The notes beneath the pieces are model-generated. The model had not been told where the DNA came from. It made no database searches and saw only the letters and a list, made by a program, of their open reading frames with translations. Positions 1 through 5,984 of a stretch of DNA of 6,934 nt are shown piece after piece. The position numbers were made by a program, and so were the translations under genes. How positions within the stretch are numbered: the first letter of the stretch is position 1; each line of letters opens with the position of its first letter. The stretch is from Anaerolineaceae bacterium (GTDB lineage Bacteria > Chloroflexota > Anaerolineae > Anaerolineales > Anaerolineaceae): assembly GCA_014860845.1 (NCBI GenBank), contig JACZIY010000226.1, positions 1 through 6,934 on the forward strand, read 5' to 3'.

Positions 1-2679
1 GACCTGACTTATGTCCACCAAATTAAACAGGATGAACTGGTTGAGTACAATTTTTATATTCTGGATATTACTACCCGCAAAGAAACAGAAGAAGCACTGC
101 AAAAAATCAATGAAACCCTGGAGAGTCGGGTGATGGAACGCACGGCTCAATTAGCAGCCTCGGAAGAATTCCTGCAATTGGTGATTGATACCATCCCTGC
201 GCCTGTATTTATCATGGGAGCGGATTTCCTTTATCAGGGATGCAATCAGGCATTTGAAAAATTAAACGGTATTGATAGGGATGAAATTGTTGGGAAAACG
301 GTGCATGATATTTATCCTGAGAACCTGGCTAATACTTTTCTGAAAGAAAATCAAGAGATTATCTCTTCGGGTATTACGAAATCCTATGAAGCGCGTATTC
401 GAGCGGTAGATGGCGAACTGCATGATGTTATGTACTTTAAAGCAGCATATAACAGTACAAACCCGATCCAAACCAGTGGTCTCGTAGGCGTGGTGCTGGA
501 TATCACAGAACGGAAACGATTTGAAAAATTACAGGATGTCATCTATCGCATTTCTGAAGCGGCGAGCACCTCCACCGATTTAAACGAATTATTCGCCTTT
601 GTTCATGAGGTTGTTAATGAATTGATCTCTGCTAAAAATCTGTATATCGCCTTATATGATGAGCAAACAGCTACCGTCTCTTTTCCTTATTTTGTGGATG
701 AATACAGCGAAAAACCTGAGCCAAGAGCCAATGGCAGTGGGATCACTGAGTTTGTGATTAAATCCGGGCAACCGCTATTATTGACCAATGATAATGAAGA
801 AAATATAACTCATGAACATCAAATAGAGGCGACCGGGGCTGATTCTCATCAATGGCTGGGGGTTCCTTTGCAAACGGAGATGGGAAAAACAATTGGCGTT
901 TTAGTCGTCCAAACTTATGATGACCAGGAAATATCCTATTCAGATGCCGATAGCGACCTGTTGACATTTGTGTCCAACCAGATTGCGCTGGCAATCGAAC
1001 GTAAACAAGCCCAGCAGGAATTACATAAATTAAATCAGGAATTGGAATTTAAGGTTAAAGACCGAACCAGACAATTAAATGAACAATTGCTGGAACTCAT
1101 TCAACGGGAACGCGAACTTACCAATGTGGTTGATCTTGCTCAGGCGTTAAGGGAGACACATCAACTCGAGAGCATTTATAAAATTATTTTGGGGATAACC
1201 AAAGATGCCCTGGGGGCAACGGGTATCTCATTGGCAATCCTGGACCCCGATTCTAATGAGCTGGTTTATTCATCCGGGCATGGTGATTTCCAGGTGCAGG
1301 GTGGATTGCGTCTTAAAGTTGGAGCAGGTGCTGCTGGCTGGGTGGTGGAAAAAAAATCCTATTATTTGAACAATGACGTTCAAAACAAACCTGGTCCGAC
1401 GTTGGTTGATCTCACAGGTGGCGTCTCCTCCATCCTGATCGTGCCTATGATTGTAGATGATCAGGTGATAGGCATGATTGAGGTTGGCGCTTATCGTAAC
1501 TGGACCGACGATGATGTCCGCATTCTCGTAGCATTGGCGGAGATCGCTGCCTATGCCATTCAGCGCGAAGCCCTCAACGAACAGAAAGAGCGGCAACTGG
1601 AGCGCTTGAACACACTACGTGAAATAGATAGGATGATTGTTGGTAATTTCGATCTATCCAGCACCATGCATTTCCTGATCAGCCAAATTGCTGTGCAATT
1701 GAAGGTTGATGCTGTTGACATTTTGTTAACCAATGAAAACTCTTCGCTCATTTCATATGAAATGGGGATCGGTTTTTACCAATCCAAAGCACGTGAGACA
1801 ATGGCAACATTTAATTTAGGACCAGCTGAATGGGTGATTATCAACAATCAGCCTATTTTCCTGCCGGATATTAAATTATCCAAATGGGAATCCTTCTTCC
1901 AGAATATTGCCGTGGAAAAATTTACATCTTATTATGCAGTGCCACTCAATTCCAAAGGTCGTTGTCTGGGTGTGTTAGAAGTATTTCGACGCTTTGTAAA
2001 AAATGATGATGTGGAATGGGAGGAGTTTCTGGGGGCATTGGCACAGCAGACAGCCATCGCGATTGAAAATGGTCAGCTTCTGGACAAATTAACCCGTGCC
2101 AATCGCGAAATGAGCTTTGCGTATGATCGCACGATTGAAGGTTGGGCGCGAGCATTGGATATTCGCGATCGTATTACGGGAGAACACAGCCAGAAAGTTA
2201 AAGAGTGGACCTTGATTCTGGCTCAAGCAATGGGTATTCGTGATGCTGAGGAATTGACGCACATTCGTCGCGGTGCCACGTTACATGATATCGGAAAGAT
2301 TGGTGTGCCTGATCAGATCCTGAACAAACCCGGACCGTTAACGGAAGAAGAATGGGTGATTATGCGTAAGCATCCAATCTTTGCGCGAGATATGCTCTAT
2401 CCGATCGAATTCCTACGTCCAGCGATCGATATCCCCTATTCACACCACGAGAAATGGGATGGAACAGGATATCCGCAAGGCTTGAAAGGAAGAGAAATTC
2501 CATTGGTAGCCCGTATTTTTGCGGTGATTGATGTATTCAATGCCATTACCTCCGAACGCCCCTATAGCAAACCTTGGCCGGTCCAGAAAGCGATTGCTTA
2601 CATTCGTGAGCAGAGCGGCAAGCATTTTGACCCGGATGTGGTCAATATGTTCCAAAATAATTTTGAGCGATTTAAGTAA
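1..2679 (+). CDS. PAS-GAF-GAF-GAF-HD-GYP sensor, putative cyclic-di-GMP phosphodiesterase (5' partial)
   Basis: The reading frame is open from the first base (892 codons here), so the start lies upstream. The in-frame GTG at 130 and ATG at 133 are internal, because the codons before them encode a PAS tail ending ILDITTRKETEE. Domains by window residue: PAS end 1-25; signalling helix 26-53; PAS about 54-173, ending LDITERKRFE; GAF 177-334; coiled linker 334-378; GAF 377-525; GAF 533-693; HD-GYP 703-892. All metal ligands of the HD-GYP family are visible: H729, HD at 762-763 (LHDIGKIG), H791, HH at 815-816, GYP at 823-825, D844. The family hydrolyses c-di-GMP to pGpG or GMP. The position four before H729 is Ile, not the Glu used by trinuclear-iron members, so a two-metal site is likely. 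There is no GGDEF domain and no visible membrane segment, so this part looks cytoplasmic. The ligands of the PAS and GAF domains cannot be read from the sequence. The gene ends 3 bp from a convergent second HD-GYP gene. Confidence 0.95.
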   Translation, partial: DLTYVHQIKQDELVEYNFYILDITTRKETEEALQKINETLESRVMERTAQLAASEEFLQLVIDTIPAPVFIMGADFLYQGCNQAFEKLNGIDRDEIVGKTVHDIYPENLANTFLKENQEIISSGITKSYEARIRAVDGELHDVMYFKAAYNSTNPIQTSGLVGVVLDITERKRFEKLQDVIYRISEAASTSTDLNELFAFVHEVVNELISAKNLYIALYDEQTATVSFPYFVDEYSEKPEPRANGSGITEFVIKSGQPLLLTNDNEENITHEHQIEATGADSHQWLGVPLQTEMGKTIGVLVVQTYDDQEISYSDADSDLLTFVSNQIALAIERKQAQQELHKLNQELEFKVKDRTRQLNEQLLELIQRERELTNVVDLAQALRETHQLESIYKIILGITKDALGATGISLAILDPDSNELVYSSGHGDFQVQGGLRLKVGAGAAGWVVEKKSYYLNNDVQNKPGPTLVDLTGGVSSILIVPMIVDDQVIGMIEVGAYRNWTDDDVRILVALAEIAAYAIQREALNEQKERQLERLNTLREIDRMIVGNFDLSSTMHFLISQIAVQLKVDAVDILLTNENSSLISYEMGIGFYQSKARETMATFNLGPAEWVIINNQPIFLPDIKLSKWESFFQNIAVEKFTSYYAVPLNSKGRCLGVLEVFRRFVKNDDVEWEEFLGALAQQTAIAIENGQLLDKLTRANREMSFAYDRTIEGWARALDIRDRITGEHSQKVKEWTLILAQAMGIRDAEELTHIRRGATLHDIGKIGVPDQILNKPGPLTEEEWVIMRKHPIFARDMLYPIEFLRPAIDIPYSHHEKWDGTGYPQGLKGREIPLVARIFAVIDVFNAITSERPYSKPWPVQKAIAYIREQSGKHFDPDVVNMFQNNFERFK

Positions 2680-2682
2680 TCT

Positions 2683-4251
2683 TTAGAGCCCGTGGGTAAG
2701 AATCTGCCCTTTTAAATAAGCATTTTTCAATGCCTGGACACAGCGTTCGTCATATTGAACACCTGAATATTTCGTTAACTCAGCAAATGCCTTTTCGTGA
2801 GAGAGCGCCAGACGATATGGCCGGTCAGAAATCATGGCGTGGAAGGAATCCGCGACTGCCATTATTCTACCAATCATGGAAATTTCATTGTCGCGCAATC
2901 CCAGTGGGTAACCACTGCCATCCAGTCTTTCGTGATGTTCGATAATTGCCTTCAAGACATCCCGGCTATGGAAACTGACTTTTTCAACGATCTTATATCC
3001 AATTTGGGGATGACGGTAAATTTCCTGGAACTCTTCACGGGTTAATTTATCCATCTTCTTGAGGATCTCATCAGGGATTCCAATCTTACCCACATCATGC
3101 AGCAAACCACCCAACCTTAATTGATTGATATCCTCCGCGGGTAATCCCATCTCAAAGCCAATGGTGGCGGCGTAATTCGAAACACATTTAGAATGGTCCT
3201 TGGTGTAAGGATCTTTCGCATCCACGGCGTGCATCAGGCTGGTCAGAAGCTGCATCATCAGATCATCCATCTGGTTGTAGATCTGCGCTGTCTGCAGGAT
3301 GGTGGCAGCCTGGTTGGCAAAAATTTCGGCCAGTGCAATATCCATCTTTGTAAATCCGCCACTCATCTTGTTCAGAATTTCCAACCCGCCGATGATGCGA
3401 CCCTGGGTACTGCCACGCTGGCGTCCTAACTCAATGCTATTCGCTACCAGTGCTACAGCCAGGACGGAACGAGTGTGGAAGTTGGATAAAACATCCACAC
3501 CATTAAAGTGACGGCGATCGTTTTGAACATCATTCACCACCAGAGTTTCACCACTGGCGATCGCATGCTGGATTAAGCCCTTTCCCTGCGGGATACGATA
3601 ATTTTCCACCAACCGCCGGTCAGTACGTGAGGAAAGGTGCAAAATGGCTTCACCGCTGTTTTGGTCCACCAGGAATAATGAGCTGGCCTCAGCATCCAGC
3701 AATAATGAAACCTGCTCCAACAACATGCGTAGAATCTGGTCGGGATCGAGTGAAGAGCTGATGCTGCCAATGAACTCCAATAATTGCTGTAAACGGCTTG
3801 CCCAGCGGTTACTATCCATGAGTTGTTGGTGGGTGATCATTGATCTCGCCATGAGTTGCGCCAATTTTTCAAGGGCGCTTTGATGGGATGCATCTTTGAA
3901 GTTGGCAACCTGGATGATACCCAGGGGTAATTCATGATGGAGGACAGGTAAATTCAATAGATTGTGAACTGGCTCCTGAACCCAACGAGCGAACTCTTCC
4001 AATTGAAGTTTGTTTTCTACTACTTCGGTTGCACTCTGGTTCCAGCCCCATGCCAATATTTGGGGATATTTCCCGACAGGATGGTCGATGCCCAGCCTTG
4101 AGTCTACCTTTAAAGTAGCGACCTCCGGGTCACGCATCAGCCATAAGACAAATTGAGCCTGACTGATATCCTTAAATACAGAAAGATATTCATTAATTTC
4201 GTTTTCGGTCTGAACTTCCTGGATCGTATTTAATTGGGGCAACATTGTCAT
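2683..4251 (-). CDS. GAF-like/GAF/HD-GYP protein, putative cyclic-di-GMP phosphodiesterase
   Basis: A complete 522-residue protein. Residues about 15-140 form a divergent GAF-like fold, which I infer from hydrophobic pattern and position. Residues 158-322 are a clearer GAF domain (SLFLVDQNSG, then a typical end, FANQAATILQ). Residues 330-515 are HD-GYP with all expected ligands: H353, HD at 385-386 (LLHDVGKIGIPD), H414, HH at 439-440, GYP at 447-449 (DGSGYP), D468. Tyr349 occupies the place of the extra Glu ligand, suggesting a binuclear metal site. The likely role is c-di-GMP hydrolysis gated by the GAF domains. It has no signal peptide or membrane helix. The start is ATG at 4251-4249, with a weak AGAG about 8 bases upstream; the ATG two codons in is an alternative. 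It lies 65 bp downstream of the MFS gene on the same strand and converges with the larger HD-GYP gene, so two c-di-GMP-type hydrolases are encoded tail to tail. Confidence 0.94.
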   Translation of the reverse strand: MTMLPQLNTIQEVQTENEINEYLSVFKDISQAQFVLWLMRDPEVATLKVDSRLGIDHPVGKYPQILAWGWNQSATEVVENKLQLEEFARWVQEPVHNLLNLPVLHHELPLGIIQVANFKDASHQSALEKLAQLMARSMITHQQLMDSNRWASRLQQLLEFIGSISSSLDPDQILRMLLEQVSLLLDAEASSLFLVDQNSGEAILHLSSRTDRRLVENYRIPQGKGLIQHAIASGETLVVNDVQNDRRHFNGVDVLSNFHTRSVLAVALVANSIELGRQRGSTQGRIIGGLEILNKMSGGFTKMDIALAEIFANQAATILQTAQIYNQMDDLMMQLLTSLMHAVDAKDPYTKDHSKCVSNYAATIGFEMGLPAEDINQLRLGGLLHDVGKIGIPDEILKKMDKLTREEFQEIYRHPQIGYKIVEKVSFHSRDVLKAIIEHHERLDGSGYPLGLRDNEISMIGRIMAVADSFHAMISDRPYRLALSHEKAFAELTKYSGVQYDERCVQALKNAYLKGQILTHGL

Positions 4252-4276
4252 TGATCATCTCTTATAAATCAGGATG

Positions 4277-4305
4277 ATTATATAGTTGCAAGTTCGTACC
4301 AGGTT
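4277..4305 (-). promoter_or_regulatory. possible promoter of the second HD-GYP gene
   Basis: On the minus strand a perfect TATAAT lies at 4282-4277. A transcript would start near 4270, about 20 bases before the ATG at 4251. The hexamer at the -35 position with 17-bp spacing (4305-4300, AACCTG) is a poor match and there is no extended -10 TG. The hit could be chance in this AT-rich 65-bp gap. If real, the HD-GYP gene could be transcribed separately from the MFS gene. Confidence 0.3.
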
Positions 4306-4316
4306 GAGGGTGAATA

Positions 4317-5555
4317 TTAAATCGTTTTACCCAGGCTCTTTTGCCAGATAGCCATTAGCAATGCTGCCAGCAAAGCCGTCCCAGCGCCAAAGTAAAAAGG
4401 TGCTGCAGCCCCAAACCCTTGCCAGCTGCCAAAACCCTGCCAGAGGATACCCGCAATCAGAGAAGCCGGCAGGTCAAGAATTCCGATGATGCCATTGTAT
4501 GTGCCGTATGCGGTTCCGCGTAAAGCTTCTGGCACCAGGTCTGCGACCATGGCTTTTGAGGTACCATATGCCAACCCGTAATACAATCCATAAACAGCAT
4601 ACAGTAGCCAGATATGCACCCCGGTACTAGCCAGAGCAAAGCCCAGGTAAATAACAGCATAAATTAACCAGCCTGCCACGATGATTCTGCGTCTGCCAAT
4701 TTTATCGGATAGTGCGCCAGCGGGAGTGGAAATGAGTGTGTAGATCAGATTGAAGGTGATCAACATACCCAGAATGCCAAGAATGTTCAACCCGCGTTCC
4801 TGGGCACGCAAAACCAGGAAAGCATCGGATGAATTTCCCAAATCGAAGATTGCTACAATGATCATAAAGGTCATGAATGGTTTTCCTAAACTTTTAAAAG
4901 CAAATTTAGGCATATCGAACTGCTTCTTTTTGATGGTTTCTTTAACGCCGATTGCTAAAGCTAATACAGCCAGAACCGCAGGAAAGATGCTGATAATCAC
5001 AATGGTACGGAAAGTGCTGGCGGAGAGCATGGAGGACTCTCTTTGTGCCAGCCAGGTAACCAATAAAGCGATCACAAGCCCCAGCATGGCCCCGGCCGTG
5101 TCCGCTGCCCGGTGAAATCCGAATGCCAGACCGCGTTGTTCTTCCTGGATTGAATCAGCTACCAGGGCGTCGCGTGGTGCTGTGCGAATGCCTTTTCCCA
5201 CACGGTCAGCCCAGCGCGCTCCAGCTACCAGTCCCCAGGTATTGGCGAAATAAAAAAGCGGTTTGGATAGGGCAGAGATCCCATATCCAGCGACAGCCAG
5301 CCACTTACGACCACCGATCTTATCTGAGAACCAGCCGGAAAACATCTTCAACAGGCTGGATGTGGTTTCAGCAACGCCTTCAATTAATCCGATTATGTTA
5401 GTTTTCACCCCTAATACATTCGACAAGAACAAAGGCAGGATATTGATGACCATCTCACTGGATATATCCATTAAAAAGCTGGTAAGACTGACTGCCCAGA
5501 CATTGCGCGGCATGGAGCGAAGTTGTTGCAGATAGCCAGGTTTGTGATCTTTCAT
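4317..5555 (-). CDS. major facilitator superfamily (MFS) transporter, substrate unknown
   Basis: A 412-residue integral membrane protein with about 12 hydrophobic helices in two halves, the usual MFS length. MFS motif A (GxxSDxxGRR type) is seen after helix 2 as GWFSDKIGGRKW at residues 74-85, and again in the second half as GALSDKIGRRR at 280-290. A conserved-looking stretch, DRVGKGIRTAPRDALVAD (117-134), sits at the helix 4 region, and ALRGTAYGTYNG (344-355) repeats the logic in the second half. These mark a secondary transporter of the inner membrane, most likely driven by the proton gradient. They do not fix a substrate, and I will not assign one. The start is ATG at 5555-5553, supported by a good Shine-Dalgarno (AAAGGAAG on the minus strand, 5567-5560) about 4-7 bases upstream. 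It is divergent from the riboswitch-controlled ATPase and is not under that riboswitch. It may be co-transcribed with the downstream HD-GYP gene. Confidence 0.93.
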   Translation of the reverse strand: MKDHKPGYLQQLRSMPRNVWAVSLTSFLMDISSEMVINILPLFLSNVLGVKTNIIGLIEGVAETTSSLLKMFSGWFSDKIGGRKWLAVAGYGISALSKPLFYFANTWGLVAGARWADRVGKGIRTAPRDALVADSIQEEQRGLAFGFHRAADTAGAMLGLVIALLVTWLAQRESSMLSASTFRTIVIISIFPAVLAVLALAIGVKETIKKKQFDMPKFAFKSLGKPFMTFMIIVAIFDLGNSSDAFLVLRAQERGLNILGILGMLITFNLIYTLISTPAGALSDKIGRRRIIVAGWLIYAVIYLGFALASTGVHIWLLYAVYGLYYGLAYGTSKAMVADLVPEALRGTAYGTYNGIIGILDLPASLIAGILWQGFGSWQGFGAAAPFYFGAGTALLAALLMAIWQKSLGKTI

Positions 5556-5559
5556 TGTT

Positions 5560-5567
5560 CTTCCTTT
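5560..5567 (-). promoter_or_regulatory. ribosome binding site of the MFS gene
   Basis: The minus strand reads AAAGGAAG followed by AACA and the ATG at 5555. This purine-rich site at correct spacing decides the start codon chosen for the MFS transporter. Confidence 0.7.
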
Positions 5568-5633
5568 GGGTTTAATCTGGAGAGGTAAGATAAATTTATT
5601 TTACGCCGAATTGAAAAGTTTACGGGTGATTTT

Positions 5634-5648
5634 TTGAATCAGATTCAA
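5634..5648. repeat. perfect 15-bp inverted repeat, possible operator
   Basis: TTGAATC-A-GATTCAA has seven-base arms around a single central base. It lies about 80 bp upstream of the MFS start codon, a plausible place for a dimeric repressor or activator to bind. No T-tract follows and the loop would be one base, so it is a DNA-binding-site candidate and not a terminator. No regulator gene is adjacent. Confidence 0.4.
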
Positions 5649-5667
5649 GCAGGTCATACCTCTTATG

Positions 5668-5682
5668 AAATTTTCAAAATTT
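5668..5682. repeat. second perfect 15-bp inverted repeat (A/T rich)
   Basis: AAATTTT-C-AAAATTT has seven-base arms around one base. Its centre is 34 bp from the centre of the neighbouring inverted repeat. Because the arms contain only A and T in an AT-rich stretch, chance is a serious alternative. The two repeats differ in sequence, so they need not bind the same protein. Confidence 0.25.
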
Positions 5683-5776
5683 GTGTTCTCTTATCAGGCA
5701 TTGATCTATTCATCTGGATTATTGCCTTTTTCAATAATAGATAGCAACATTGTACAAAATTGATACTTGATAAATC

Positions 5777-5805
5777 TTGACAACGGGGATATACAACTTT
5801 ATACT
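5777..5805 (+). promoter_or_regulatory. sigma-70 type promoter of the ATPase leader
   Basis: A perfect -35 box TTGACA (5777-5782), an exact 17-bp spacer and a five-of-six -10 box TATACT (5800-5805) are seen directly. Transcription would begin near 5812-5813, immediately before the first helix of the riboswitch at 5817. That leaves almost no unexplained leader, which supports both calls. Confidence 0.82.
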
Positions 5806-5812
5806 TTTTTTA

Positions 5813-5913
5813 TTGCTTGGGGATTAGCTTTCCCGACAGGGAATGGGTTGTCGTCAGGACGGAGGAAAATGCTCCCGGTGACCTATGCGTATAAAGCGTT
5901 TGCGAGACCAACA
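5813..5913 (+). promoter_or_regulatory. yybP-ykoY family manganese riboswitch
   Basis: This RNA leader matches the yybP-ykoY aptamer in motif order and helices. P1 is TTGG (5817-5820) with CCAA (5908-5911). The first conserved loop is GGGGATTAGC (5819-5828; family form GGGGAGUAGC, one base different). P2 is TTCCC/GGGAA (5830-5834/5839-5843) with loop GACA. The second conserved loop is GTCGTCA (5850-5856), closed below by GGTTG/TGACC (5846-5850/5879-5883, including two G-U pairs) and above by GGAG/CTCC (5861-5864/5872-5875), followed by the expected CGG (5876-5878). A fourth hairpin, ATGC/GCGT (5885-5888/5896-5899), precedes GCGAGACC (5902-5909; family form GCAAGACC). The family senses Mn2+ at the junction of the two loops and controls Mn exporters, including P-type ATPases. 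Here it lies directly before such a gene. The match is made from memory of the family consensus; a covariance-model search would settle it. Confidence 0.88.
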
Positions 5914-5933
5914 CATGTGTGCTGGTTTTTTTT
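5905..5933 (+). terminator. intrinsic terminator, expression platform of the riboswitch
   Basis: The hairpin CCAACACATGTGTGCTGG (5908-5925) pairs C-C-A with T-G-G and CAC with GTG, with one A-C mismatch and a four-base loop. It is followed by eight T (5926-5933). The preceding AGA (5905-5907) can extend the stem into the T-tract. It sits between promoter and coding start, so it must be conditional for the ATPase to be expressed. Its 5' arm is the CCAA that forms P1 of the riboswitch, so the two folds exclude each other. The reading is that Mn2+ stabilises P1 and allows read-through (an ON switch). Confidence 0.8.
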
Positions 5934-5970
5934 AATTAATCAGCTATAAAAATGAGACGAATGGATTTGT

Positions 5971-5977
5971 GAAAGGA
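5971..5977 (+). promoter_or_regulatory. ribosome binding site of the P-type ATPase
   Basis: GAAAGGA ends seven bases before the ATG at 5985, a normal Shine-Dalgarno arrangement. It lies about 40 bases after the terminator T-tract and is not part of the riboswitch fold, so control is expected at transcription termination and not by hiding this site. Confidence 0.75.
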
Positions 5978-5984
5978 TTGTATT

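Larger units (their letters stand above)
5568..5776. other. non-coding, transporter-proximal half of the divergent intergenic region
   Basis: About 210 AT-rich bases lie between the MFS ribosome binding site and the ATPase promoter. I see no credible gene on either strand. No minus-strand promoter with acceptable -35 and -10 boxes at 16-18 bp spacing could be identified for the MFS gene. The best pair (TTGCTA, 18 bp, AATAAT around 5746-5717) is too weak to call. Two perfect 15-bp inverted repeats, listed separately, are the only notable structure. A short palindrome TTGTACAA also occurs at 5750-5757. Confidence 0.6.

Noticed and set aside
130..135. Internal GTG/ATG as the start of the large sensor
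   Set aside because: The frame is open back to base 1 and the upstream codons encode a recognisable PAS C-terminus and linker, so translation starts outside the window.
2694..2713. GGG/CCC hairpin followed by four T just after the large sensor gene
   Set aside because: Three strong pairs with a long loop and a short T-run are too weak for a confident terminator, and it lies inside the convergent coding sequence.
2730..3883. Plus-strand reading frames opposite the second HD-GYP gene
   Set aside because: The minus-strand frame carries complete GAF and HD-GYP motifs. The opposite frames overlap one another and have low-complexity, arginine- and serine-rich products.
5767..5949. A 60-codon reading frame across the ATPase leader
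   Set aside because: It overlaps the promoter, the riboswitch and the terminator, has no ribosome binding site, and its product resembles nothing.
5952..5972. Short reading frame MRRMDL just before the ATPase, possible leader peptide
   Set aside because: It has only six codons with no Shine-Dalgarno and no codon bias suggesting attenuation. The riboswitch and terminator already explain the leader.
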